Positions 11,062-21,101 of a DNA stretch of 64,000 bases are shown here, in pieces. This stretch comes from Ilex aquifolium (taxonomy: Eukaryota; Streptophyta; Magnoliopsida; Aquifoliales; Aquifoliaceae): positions 12,623,701-12,687,700 of the forward strand of contig OX637396.1 of NCBI GenBank assembly GCA_951799425.1, written 5' to 3'. Below the pieces are notes generated by a model. The model was not told the DNA's origin. It saw nothing but the letters and a program-made list of their open reading frames with translations, and made no database searches. The position numbers and the translations under genes were made by a program. The stretch's first letter is position 1. The number at the start of each line of letters is the position of its first letter.

Positions 11062-12842
11062 TGTCACGCCCCCACTCTGGATCACATAGAGTGGGTAACA
11101 GATCGGCCACTAAAGCCTTAACCAATCAACACAGTACATAATAAATGCAAAATATAGCGGAAAACAAATACAAAGTGATCCAATCCACTGACCTAATGAA
11201 TACTAGAAGAATAAACTAATCATCAATCAACATATTATTGAACTAACTAAAACCATAATCAAACTATAAGGTCCACTACTCTAAACATAAAGAATATTGT
11301 TCCTAAAACAATTAAATATTTGTCTTAAAATTATAAAAGACACTTATTCCAGAAGACCTACAATAATATAAATATTCAAGTCATCTAATCCCTTGTCTAT
11401 TTGTGGACTTACTCCTCTCTCTGATCCTCATCTGAAAGTTATTAAATATTTGTATGAGCAGAACGGCCCGTGAATAGCAATCAGCTCTAATGAGGTGTGA
11501 AAATAAGTCTCATAGTTTATATATAAAAATAAAATTTGATACATACATAAGTACAACAAATTGTATCCTAACCCCTCTCACATAGTCATTTAAACAAAAT
11601 GATCTCATGTTCACAAATAACTTTATAAATGAAAAGACATTTATAACGCAAAACACTCGCACACATTCAATCCCAAATACATTTGGCATATCATGTTTGT
11701 TACCATTAGCCTAGTAACTGGCCCTATCTCTTGTCACCACTAGCCTGGTAACTGATCTCATCTCTTGTCATCACTAGCCTGATGACTAGCCCCTATGTGC
11801 ACATCGGTATACCTTCAATTTCGTTACCATTTAGACCTGGTAACCCAGTCTCTGTCTCATAAAACATGATTTTAACACACCAAAACTATCGTTTTAGTCT
11901 CAACGCCCCTATGTGCAGACCCATATACTAATCACACCGGTATACCTTCAATCTCGTTACCATTTAGACCTGGTAACCCAATCCTTGTCTCATATCAAAA
12001 TTATCAAAATTATCGTTTTAGTCTCAACACACACAAGAGTTCTCTTTCATCACCAAAGCACATTTAAGCAATGATATAAAATCATCCCACAAGATTTCAA
12101 AATTCACATGTGTAACAATTCACAATTACAAAATATTTAATTGCAATCCCAAACATCAACACATATATCATATATATGAAATATCCACACACACGCACCC
12201 ACACGTTTAATATAGAAAATCTTTCCAAAAGAAGTAGTAAACTACTCATCTTGATTCTCAAAATCCAATTCAAACCCCTATTTCCCAACCTCAATGCAAT
12301 CACCACCTAATCCAAAATAACATACAACGATCAATCTCTATCCCTAATTTCGTCATTTCGCGATTCTATATTTAATTTTTATACTTCCTATCCATTGATA
12401 TATACTTTATATATCCTTTACATAGAAACAACATTTTTAATGTGAGCTAATAGGGTATGGAAGTAACCTTGGCAGTTTAGAAAAAGTTTATAAAGTTTTG
12501 GGGTCAAAGTGTAATTTCCTAAAAACGAATATTCTATTTTCTGGACTGCCATAAATTTTTCAGAATTCTATTCTTGCTACTTATCAAGTAAAAAGGTGTT
12601 TAAAAATAAGTTTAAAAGAATATAGGGATCAAAATAAAGCTCTTTAAAATCAAAAGGGTAGATTATATAATTTCTAGATTTTGTCTTCTTCAACCTACAA
12701 AATCTTCTAGGTTCTGCAACTTAAAAGAGAAGTCCAATCCCTTTTCTTTTCTTTTTTCAAAGAATCTTCTTGACACACACATACACCACCATATTAACAT
12801 GTAATTAAATACATATAATATAATCTTCCAATTGATACATCT
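11062..12842. repeat. Dispersed non-coding repeat with internal tandem duplications
   Basis: The stretch opens with TGTCACGCCCC, a start seen on dispersed non-coding repeats in many plant genomes. It contains no coding frame. Inside it, a unit of about 34 bp (around ACTAGCCTGGTAACTG) occurs three times at about 11700-11790. A unit of about 134 bp carrying CGGTATACCTTCAAT and TTTAGACCTGGTAACCCA occurs twice, beginning near 11804 and 11938. The right boundary is not clear. The element class cannot be fixed from this copy. Confidence 0.45.
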
Positions 12843-12850
12843 TGCCACTT

Positions 12851-13539
12851 AGGGATGCAATTTGGGCGGGCCAACCCGAATTCATCCCGAGCCCAACCCG
12901 AAAAAAATAGGGCTTGGGTTAGAATTTTTAATACTCAGGTTGGGCCTGAGTAAAAAAATCTCAACCCGAATTGAATTCGGGCAAGCCTCGGGTTGAGGCC
13001 TCGGATTGTCGGGTTCAACCTGAATATTAAAATCGGGTTGAACCCGAATATACATAAATATATACATATATTTAACTAGGGTTAATATTTATTTTCACTC
13101 TTCAGAGTCCATATTTTTACTTTACTTCAAGTCTTCACCCTTACGCCTTCATCACTCTCTGATCCCTCTCTCACTCGTCTCTCATCTAGTCTCAAACTCT
13201 CAGCCTCTCTCTCTCTCCCTCGTCTGAGTCTCATCTCAGACTCTCAGCCTCCATTTCTTACTCGTCTGAGTCATTTCAGACTCTCAGTCTCCCTCTCTCA
13301 CTCGTCACTCCTCTCTCTTTTATCAATTCGAATTAAGTAACCCGAGTCCAACCCAATTTTAACCCGAAATTAGCCCAAATTAAGTAACCCGAATTCAACC
13401 CGAGCCTGTCCGAATTAAACTCGGGTAGTACTCGGGTTGAGTATCTCGGGTTGAGGTAGGGTTAGGGTTGAAGATTATATACCTAGGATTGGGCTAGAGT
13501 TGACCTCTCAACCCGCCCAACCCACCCGAATTGCACCCT
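12851..13539. mobile_element. hAT-type non-autonomous element
   Basis: The left end AGGGATGCAATTTGGGCGGG is mirrored at the right end, whose reverse complement begins AGGGTGCAATTCGGGTGGG. An 8 bp perfect target duplication TGCCACTT flanks it at 12843-12850 and 13540-13547, which is diagnostic of hAT transposition. The interior is a mosaic of AACCCGA/TCGGGTT words and a CT-rich core and has no transposase coding. At 689 bp it is a large MITE. Confidence 0.85.
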
Positions 13540-13547
13540 TGCCACTT

Positions 13548-14012
13548 GCTCAATCACCAACTTAAACCTTTAACAAGTAATCTCAACTACTCTAAATCCC
13601 ATTCAAATCCAATAGCTTCCTTATTACTTCAATTCTTTTTATTTAAAGGAAAGGTAAAAGCATGTATGGGTGCACATGTGTTTGTATTGAATTTCTTAAT
13701 ATAATTTTAGTAGAAAAACTCACCTTGGAAATCAGCCACTCTATTCTTCTCTGTGCACGTTGGATTCTCCTCAACCCACAATTTTTTGTCTAACAATATA
13801 ATGAATACCAGGCAACCTAGGGTAGCCGTTCAATTGCATATAAGGTGTAGCGGTCAACTATGCTTAATAACACTCAAGTCCTTTAGCAATAAGAAATTGG
13901 TGTACAACCAATTCTACAATTCTAAAACCCTATCCAACTAAGCATCTATAATTATCCGGTATTTCCCCTTATCCAAAAAAACTAAATTATCTCTATTGAT
14001 TTCGAAATCATA
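13548..14012. other. Non-coding spacer between two hAT-type elements
   Basis: No gene or recognised repeat is seen. The short plus-strand open frame at 13753-13941 has no domain and no support. Confidence 0.5.
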
Positions 14013-14020
14013 CCAATAAG

Positions 14021-14879
14021 CAGGGCCGACCCTATAGCATAAAAATAAAAGCATGGGCTTTAGACCTCATATATGAAAAAAGCCTCAAATTTAAAAATAA
14101 ATAATGTAATATAAGCTAAAAAAATAAAATTTACTACAATATAGCCTAACAAAATAATTTTTGAAAGAGTAAACTAACAAAAAAAATTAAAAATTTAGGC
14201 CCAAAAGTCCAAACTGCCTCACATAATCACATTTATTAAATGACAAAAAAAGATTAATAAAAAAAAAGTGCTAATAAAATTCATCTCTTTCACAAATTGA
14301 AAGAAGTATAATAAACATCTATTTTTAGTCAAAAAAAAAAAAATTTCAAACCAAACACATTCTCTACTTCTCTTAAACTTCTTTTTTTTTTTTTTTCACT
14401 TGAACGCAAAACACCAATTAAACCATTCATTCTCATTAAAAAAAATGTTTTAATAAAGTTCTTCTTCGTAACAAAAAAAATATAACAAAAATTTAAGTGA
14501 AAGTTGCATAGATAAATAATAAAATTCAAAGATAGTAAAATAATCCAAAAGAAAGATAACAATGAATTTATTTATAATAAAGTCAATCATCTAATACCAC
14601 AGTTTCGATAAAAAACATATAAAACAAATAAAAAGAACATAAAAATATTAATGAAGAAATTAATTTTATTCCTATAAATATTTATGATAAAAATTCATAT
14701 TATTAATCAAAAAAATATATTAGCAAAATTTGAATAAAAAAATAATTAGCAATTTCCAATCTCATCAAAAAGTAAAAATAATAGATTTTAAATTGAAAAA
14801 TTAAATTATTATTAAAAAAATAAAAAAGTTTCATTGGCCGTCATTGTTTTAGGCCCCAAATGTTATTGAGCCACCTCTG
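14021..14879. mobile_element. hAT-type non-autonomous element (CAGGGCCGACCC family)
   Basis: The left terminus CAGGGCCGACCCTATAGCAT nearly matches the left end of the element at 21102. The right end, read in reverse, is CAGAGGTGGCTCAATAAC. The flanks CCAATAAG (14013-14020) and CCCATAAA (14880-14887) agree at 6 of 8 positions, consistent with a decayed 8 bp duplication. The interior is very AT-rich and non-coding. Confidence 0.65.
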
Positions 14880-14887
14880 CCCATAAA

Positions 14888-15580
14888 GACAGACTCCAAG
14901 TCAAACAAAAGTCTAAAACTTCTCAAATTCAATTTATTCACTATTATTATTATTATTTTATAATTACCCGTGGTACCTAATACACTAAATAATAAATTTT
15001 TTTATAGTTTAACCATAAAGCATTAGCGTACAACCAATTCTAAATTTCTAAATAATTTACTCTTTTTTTATTTATCTATTTATTCATTAGAAAGATCCAA
15101 ACACATACCTATATTGTATTACAATGTTTGTGTAGAGAGGACACCGGGCTCTACTCTCTCCCTTTGCTAATAGTAATGGATTTACCAATTTCATCCGCTA
15201 GCCCTGATTTTTTGAAATGTTTGAATAACGTAACTACATTGCGATTGGCCTAGCCAAGCATATAAGCTTTGATATTTAGTGCCCTTTAAACAAAATAAGT
15301 AATCATAATTCGGGCCAAAGCCAGAGGGCAAACAACCCAATTCATGACCAAAAGTTGCACTCCCTTGTGTATATCACACCATATCATACATACAACAAAA
15401 ACTTAGTACATAAAACAAAGTCTTCTATTTCACAATAACAATAAATAACTAAATATTTCCTCTGTAAACTCTCATTTTTTTTCCAAGCTTCATCTTTCTA
15501 ATGGACCCATTCTCTGCAGTAAACACAAAGCACAACTTAGCAACAACAAGAAGACTGAAATATACATACATACACATATA
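14888..15580. other. Non-coding spacer downstream of the receptor-like protein gene
   Basis: No gene is seen. This AT-rich region lies beyond the 3' side of the minus-strand gene at 15807 and probably includes part of its 3' flank. Confidence 0.5.
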
Positions 15581-15589
15581 TGCTTACAC

Positions 15590-15658
15590 ACGCACACGCA
15601 CACGCACACGCACATATTAGAGAGAGAGAAAGGGGGGGGGGGGGGGGGGGGGGGGGGG
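15590..15658. repeat. CACACG microsatellite followed by a 27-G tract
   Basis: An alternating CA/CG run is followed by a short AG run and then 27 consecutive G at 15632-15658. It lies 150-220 bp beyond the stop codon of the receptor-like protein gene, possibly within its 3' untranslated region. Runs this long are prone to length error. Confidence 0.9.
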
Positions 15659-15806
15659 AAGAGACTTGATGTTAACCAAAAGACATGAAGTCACCTTTCA
15701 TTAGTTTCCATGACTTCAACCGTTTTCCATTGGAACTCCTACATCAACTACAAAACAGAAGGTCATTGGAAATAAGAGGAACAGAAATAGGAGAAATATA
15801 AAAGGA

Positions 15807-18794
15807 CTAGATACCTTTATATAACTCCTTGCTCATCATTCTTTGTAAACGGATCATGTTCAGCCTAACAAAGATGTATAAGCGATCCGCTACTCTATCC
15901 AGGAATCTGAAGTAGGCATGTCTCCAGGACCTCTTCATTACCAAACTGCCAAATACTACCCAAAATCCCATCCCGAATCCCAGTACCATGCTAATGTAAA
16001 ATGGTAATGTCTCATCCTCATCGTTGTCATCATCTTTGGCATCACAACCTTCAACTTTCCCTTTGTTGTCAGTTAGGCACGGGGTTTGCAATGGACTCCC
16101 ACAAAGTTCAGGGTTACCCTCATAAATGGATGGATCATTGAACGTTTGGAATTGATTGGTTAATGGAATTTGTCCAGACAAGTTGTTATATGACACATTC
16201 AATTTGCTCAATGAGGTTATAGAGGCCAGGCTCAGAGGAATTGGACCTAAAATATTGTTGCATGAGAGGTCAAGAGCTTCCAACTGTTTTAAGCTTCCAA
16301 TGCTATCTGGTATTTTTCCTGTCAATTGGTTCCAAGATAAATTTAAGTGACCCAAAGTTGAGAGATGTGTTATCTCTTCAGGGATATCTCCTCTGAGATT
16401 ATTGCTCGAAAGATCAATAATCCTAACAAGATCAAGTGTGAGGGTATACGTCATTGTCAATCCCTTTACAACTAGCTCCATGTGGCGTATAAATAAGTGC
16501 GTCCGGTGAGAATAGTGTGAATATGAACTGTAAAGGGTCGAAGAACTCAAACCACTCAAATTGCCCAGGCATGATGAGATGGATCCGGATAAATTGTTAC
16601 CTGCTAGGTCCAAGATGTGAAGATTATAAAGATGACATAGTATTTCAGGAATATTTCCATAAAACATGTTGGCCCGAATACTTAGAACAGCTAGTGATAA
16701 CAAACTCTCCCCAATCCATCGTGGAATGTTCCCTGAAAACTTATTGTCTCCAAGATCAAGAGTATTCAAACTTGTGCAGTTTTTTAGTGATGAGAGTTCT
16801 CCAGAAAGACTGTTGCTGCTTAATCTTAACCAATAAAGGTTAGGCATTGAACATATTGAACTGGGAATATTACCAGATAGATTGTTCCTCGATAGATCTA
16901 TGACTCCAATTTCTTGCAAATTCCTCCATTTTTCAAGGATTTCTCCACACAAAAGATTGTTTGACAGATCTAGCCAATTTAAGTACTTCATATCGCTGAT
17001 AGAAAATGGGATGCTATCATTCAAAAAGTTTCCAGAAAGATCTAAAATTTCTAGTCCCGACATCACTTGGCCAATGTTTGTGGGTATTGATCCTGAAAAC
17101 AAATTATTCGCCAAAATCAGAAATATCAGATTAGGCCAAAGGGGGATCTGACCGCTTAAGCGGTTGAAACTGAAATTGACTATCACTCCTGTATCCCCCA
17201 TAAATGCTAATGAATCGGGAAGCATTCCACCTAATTGGTTATAAGAAAGATCTAACCATCGAATCTGTGGACATAATTTCCAGAACCAATGGGGTATGGT
17301 GCCTGAAATAGAAACATTCGTGAGGATAATAGAATGAAGTTGTTTCTGAGTTTTAAGCCATGTTGGAAATTTTGGACCCAAGGGGTAGCTGTCGATTTCA
17401 ATGGATCTTAGACTAAAAGGAGGAACCCATTCATCACTTAAATTGATTGAAAACGCTTCATTTGAAGATGATATGGAAAAATATTCCAGTTTCTTGAGGC
17501 CTTCCAAATGCTTTTGGGATAAGACACCTTCCCAAGAATTTTTATGGAGGCGCAATTCAATTAGCTGTGTGAGTTTTCCAACACTTTCCGGGATTGTTCC
17601 ATTCAACTGGTTCACCGCAAGGCCTAAATTGTTCAGCTTAGACAACTTTCCAATAGATTCCGGGATTGGACCTGTGATCAAGTTTTCATCCAGAAGAAGG
17701 TACCTTAGATTTTTAAGGAACCCTAATGACTCAGGCAGCTGTCCACTGAATTTATTAGGCCACAAATATAACATCTCTATGCTATGATTACTGCATCGAG
17801 ACAGAGCCCCTATGAAATCACTTATGTCGCCTGTGATTTCATTATAGGAAAGATCTAAAACCTGCAAATGACACAAATCTTCCCAAGCAGCTTGTGAAAT
17901 GGAGGCTTTCGCACAACAAGAAGAAAGTCTAAGTTCCGCAAGGGAACTGATATTGAACAACCATTGAGGGAGAGAGTTAAAATAGTTATAAGATAGATCA
18001 AGGACAGAAAGGGAAGTGAAATTCAAATTCAGTGGAGAGGGAGGGATGTTTTGCAGTCCACAGGAGAACAAGTGCAATTGAGAAAGGGAAGGAAGCGTAT
18101 TTAGAGCCTGCAGCCAATTAGTTTCCAAACTAAGGTTGATGTATCCTAGGTTCAGGTATTTCAAAGAAGTGAGTCCAGAGACCCAATTTAAGTCTGAGAC
18201 CCAGCTACTTCCAATGTAATCATAGGGAGTTGGATTTGCGAAGAGATCAAGAAAACACAAATTTGAGAGATTTCCAAGGTGAGGAGGAACAATCCCAGAA
18301 AAAGATGCATAAGAGAGATTGAGATAACGCATTCTCTCAAATGAACCGAAGAAATCTGGGATTGGAATTCCTCGGAAATCATTCATGCTTAGGTCCAAGT
18401 ACTTCAGATATTTCAAGTCAAGCAAAGAAGGACTTATCTTACCACCCAAACACAATGAGTTGTTGTGATAAGCCGTTGCAGATTGCATTCTTTTCATGAA
18501 ACAATCACCTTTATCTCTGAGGTTAAGCTTTACAACATGGCCAGTTTGGTTGCTACAGTGAACACCCTTCCATCTACAACAATCTTTGCCAACCCAAGAA
18601 GCAAGTTGACCCAAAGGATCGATAAGGCCTTCTTTGAACTTAAGGAGTGCATTCCGTTCAATGTCAATGCACCTCAGTTTAAGATCACCAGCATCAGTTT
18701 TCAGTTCATTGGATTCTTCAAGGCACACAGATTTAGAAAACAGTGGAAAAGACAGAATGATAAGAAACTGAAAGAGGGCTCCCCAAGTAGCCAT
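15807..18794 (-). CDS. LRR receptor-like protein, EIX/Cf type
   Basis: This is a complete intronless 995-residue frame. Residues 1-23 form a signal peptide (hydrophobic FLIILSFPLF). About 41-92 is the plant LRR N-terminal cap, with paired Cys and DCCRWKGVHC. A long array of extracellular LRRs of the LxxLDLSxNxLxGxIP type follows. A short non-LRR island (HMELVVKGLTMTY) interrupts it before the last four repeats, as in EIX receptors. A Cys-bearing C-cap (NPELCGSPLQTPC), an acidic strip (DAKDDDNDEDE), a transmembrane helix at about 932-952 with GFGMG, and a basic tail of about 43 residues complete it. No kinase domain is present. Family knowledge suggests a plasma-membrane pattern receptor that pairs with SOBIR1 and BAK1 through the GxxxG helix. 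The ligand cannot be inferred. The start is the first Met, and a TATA box lies 69 bp upstream. The frame has no break. Confidence 0.95.
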   Translation of the reverse strand: MATWGALFQFLIILSFPLFSKSVCLEESNELKTDAGDLKLRCIDIERNALLKFKEGLIDPLGQLASWVGKDCCRWKGVHCSNQTGHVVKLNLRDKGDCFMKRMQSATAYHNNSLCLGGKISPSLLDLKYLKYLDLSMNDFRGIPIPDFFGSFERMRYLNLSYASFSGIVPPHLGNLSNLCFLDLFANPTPYDYIGSSWVSDLNWVSGLTSLKYLNLGYINLSLETNWLQALNTLPSLSQLHLFSCGLQNIPPSPLNLNFTSLSVLDLSYNYFNSLPQWLFNISSLAELRLSSCCAKASISQAAWEDLCHLQVLDLSYNEITGDISDFIGALSRCSNHSIEMLYLWPNKFSGQLPESLGFLKNLRYLLLDENLITGPIPESIGKLSKLNNLGLAVNQLNGTIPESVGKLTQLIELRLHKNSWEGVLSQKHLEGLKKLEYFSISSSNEAFSINLSDEWVPPFSLRSIEIDSYPLGPKFPTWLKTQKQLHSIILTNVSISGTIPHWFWKLCPQIRWLDLSYNQLGGMLPDSLAFMGDTGVIVNFSFNRLSGQIPLWPNLIFLILANNLFSGSIPTNIGQVMSGLEILDLSGNFLNDSIPFSISDMKYLNWLDLSNNLLCGEILEKWRNLQEIGVIDLSRNNLSGNIPSSICSMPNLYWLRLSSNSLSGELSSLKNCTSLNTLDLGDNKFSGNIPRWIGESLLSLAVLSIRANMFYGNIPEILCHLYNLHILDLAGNNLSGSISSCLGNLSGLSSSTLYSSYSHYSHRTHLFIRHMELVVKGLTMTYTLTLDLVRIIDLSSNNLRGDIPEEITHLSTLGHLNLSWNQLTGKIPDSIGSLKQLEALDLSCNNILGPIPLSLASITSLSKLNVSYNNLSGQIPLTNQFQTFNDPSIYEGNPELCGSPLQTPCLTDNKGKVEGCDAKDDDNDEDETLPFYISMVLGFGMGFWVVFGSLVMKRSWRHAYFRFLDRVADRLYIFVRLNMIRLQRMMSKELYKGI

Positions 18795-18862
18795 CCTTGC
18801 TTCAATATGGCAAGTTCAGGGCTAGTTGAGTTGAGTTTGATAGATGCATGGAAAGAAACTCA

Positions 18863-18869
18863 TTATATA
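18863..18869 (-). promoter_or_regulatory. TATA box of the receptor-like protein gene
   Basis: TATATAA on the minus strand, 69 bp upstream of the ATG at 18794, is a normal plant spacing that leaves a leader of about 40 bp. It was located by eye only. Confidence 0.55.
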
Positions 18870-18935
18870 CAACCTTCAGAATATGATAAGGTGATGACTT
18901 TTTTAGAACAAAAGCAAAAAATCAACGGAAAATGA

Positions 18936-19581
18936 ACAGTTCAAGCAATTCCAAACAGTGGGAATGGTCCAGTCAATTGGAAAAAAAAAACACAAAAACA
19001 AAAACAGTGGAACTGGGAATGGTCCACACTTAACACTGACTAACTAAGACAAAAAGAAGTCTATTCAAGTGATTTGTACAGGAGAAGAATAATTGAGCCA
19101 TGATAGTTACAATTACCTTCTCATCATCAAGTTTTCGCAAGAGGAAGGCTAAAAAAGAATACACCCAAAATAGAGCCAAGAAATTTAGTACACAAACAGG
19201 GCTATGATCCCTTAAAGTCCGTTACATACCAATGACTTCAGTGTCGGAGAGCCTTGGACCATTTCCACACCGTGTTCTTTAAGTATCACTGTTTGATGTT
19301 GAGTGTGCCTTCCATGATCAAATGGCACACAGAAAGTCTTGTAAGTCAGAGTCAAGAGCCAAGTTGTCCACCAATATACAAGTTAAGTGCCTTGCTTTCG
19401 AAGGCATTTGCTTACTAACAGAATATTTGGATGGACCCCAGTTGAATAAGAAGCTCAATCTATGATGTCTTGGCTCTGGAGTTATGTGTTCCCTTGGCTC
19501 TTGAGTAATTTGTGAACGAAAGGTTAATGCATACGCATGTGTAAAGGCATCTTTTACTTGTAAATACATTTTGATCAATGA
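18936..19581. other. Non-coding DNA upstream of the receptor-like protein gene
   Basis: No supported gene is present. The minus-strand open frame at 19318-19578 has no domain that I recognise and no upstream signals. Confidence 0.5.
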
Positions 19582-19590
19582 AGTTATTTA

Positions 19591-19699
19591 CCTTTTTTTG
19601 TTCAGGGGGAGGGGAGGGGGAGGGGGAACTTGAACTCTTGACCTCAAGAGAACAAAGTCTTCACAAGAGTATCATTGGACCAAAAGTCCATTGGTATGG
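19591..19699 (-). mobile_element. tRNA-derived SINE, copy 1
   Basis: Read on the minus strand, the element has a tRNA B-box-like GTTCAAGTTCC, then a pyrimidine-rich CCCCTCCCC tail and a short A run. A 9 bp target duplication AGTTATTTA flanks it at 19582-19590 and 19700-19708. The body aligns with the SINE at 56718-56831, sharing TACTC, CTTGAGG and GTTCAAGT in order. The A box is poorly matched, so the parent tRNA is not identified. Confidence 0.7.
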
Positions 19700-19708
19700 A
19701 GTTATTTA

Positions 19709-20734
19709 ATTTCCAAAAAAAAATATGTAATGAATATTGTCATACTGATAAACAAAATTGAAGAAAGATGAATTCCTATAGTTACTGAGAGGTTACTTAG
19801 ATGACTGAAAGGTGAACTAGAGGCTGATTCCAACATCTCATTGCAATTCTGTCCGGCCTTTGAAGTTTTTTTTTTTTTTATTGTTTTCGAGAGGGAAATC
19901 ATATTGCTTTTTACTCTAGTTTTCTTAAAATTACTTCTTAGAAACAGTGTCTTAGCATTGCAAGTTTGATACTTGTTATGCCATCTCTAAATTGAAAAAG
20001 CTACTTGAATCAGTGGATAGATGTTATGCTGAACATCAATGCAATTAAGTGGTGAAAAATGTATTCAAATTATTTGCATTGTCATTACACCCATGAAGAG
20101 CCATAACCTATCTACGTGGTAGTACTAGTGCACTCAAAAAAAATTTGCCAAAAAAAAAAATTGGTGTTACAGAAACACACACAAGAACTTGAGATTTTTT
20201 TTTATTTTTATTTTTTGGGTGTTTATTAGAAGAGGATGGTGTCAAAATAGTTGATTTTGGCTCGTTCGGATTTAGACTTACTAATTTTTATATGTCTCTC
20301 AATAGTATTTATGTTAGTAGGAAATATGATTGAGTATTTTATTTTATTTTTTTGGTCAAGCACTATATAAGGGAGAAAGACGATAAAATTCGAATCTGCG
20401 ACTATAGGGTCCAATAGGAGTGGCGGTGGCCATTAGTATGAATGAAGGGATTATATCAGGTTGCAACTTATAAAGGTGGTTAATCCCAACTTTTTAAAGG
20501 TTGGTACTCATTGTGTGAAATCAATTGGTTGATTTCTTATATTGGGCCTTAGGTTGAGCGTATTATGTCAACTCGATATTACATAACATAAAAATTGGCC
20601 AGTGGCCAGAAAGATGAGTTGATCAAAAATTGGGTTTAATTTCAACATTCTAGTTATTGTTCCGGTCTGAAGATACGGAGTAATAAAAAAATTGTCAATT
20701 ATAAAAATATTTGTATTCACATGTAAAATCAAGT
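19709..20734. other. AT-rich non-coding DNA
   Basis: No gene or clearly bounded repeat is seen. Short A/T homopolymers lie near 20150 and 20195-20215. Confidence 0.5.
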
Positions 20735-21093
20735 CACAAACAAGAGAGATAATAATTTAAGTATCGGTTGTAGTGGAGGTGAGCGGTGATAGTATTAATG
20801 GGCGGCAATGGTGGTGGTGGGAGACGATGATGGTTGTGGTAGGCAGTGACGACCATGGTGGTGGTGGTAGCCGTGAGTGGCAACGATAATGATGGTGGTG
20901 GGTTTTGGGTGACGATGGTGATAGTGACAGCCATGAATAACGATGGTGGTGGTTGTGGGGCGACGATAATTGTGGTTGACAGTGGTGATGGTGGGGCAAC
21001 GATAATGGTGGTGGGCGACGACAAGTGCTTGTGGGCGCCGATGGTAGTGGGTAGTGGCGAATGGCGAATGGCGAATGGCGAATGACGGTGGTG
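20735..21093. repeat. GGT/GAT trinucleotide-rich tract, left part
   Basis: This is low-complexity DNA dominated by GGTGGT, GATGG and GGCGAAT words, including four copies of a 7-8 bp GGCGAAT unit at about 21055-21084. The same texture resumes at 23372-23500, and the tract is split by the hAT element between them. Long Thr/Pro/His-rich frames on the minus strand follow from the repeat and are not taken as genes. Confidence 0.8.
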
Positions 21094-21101
21094 GTGGTAG
21101 G

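Noticed and set aside
16156-18935. Several plus-strand frames opposite the receptor-like protein gene
   Set aside because: They are shadows of a strongly coding minus-strand gene. The LRR periodicity exists only on the minus strand.
19318-19578. 86-codon minus-strand frame
   Set aside because: I recognise no family and composition is uninformative. It is left as non-coding.
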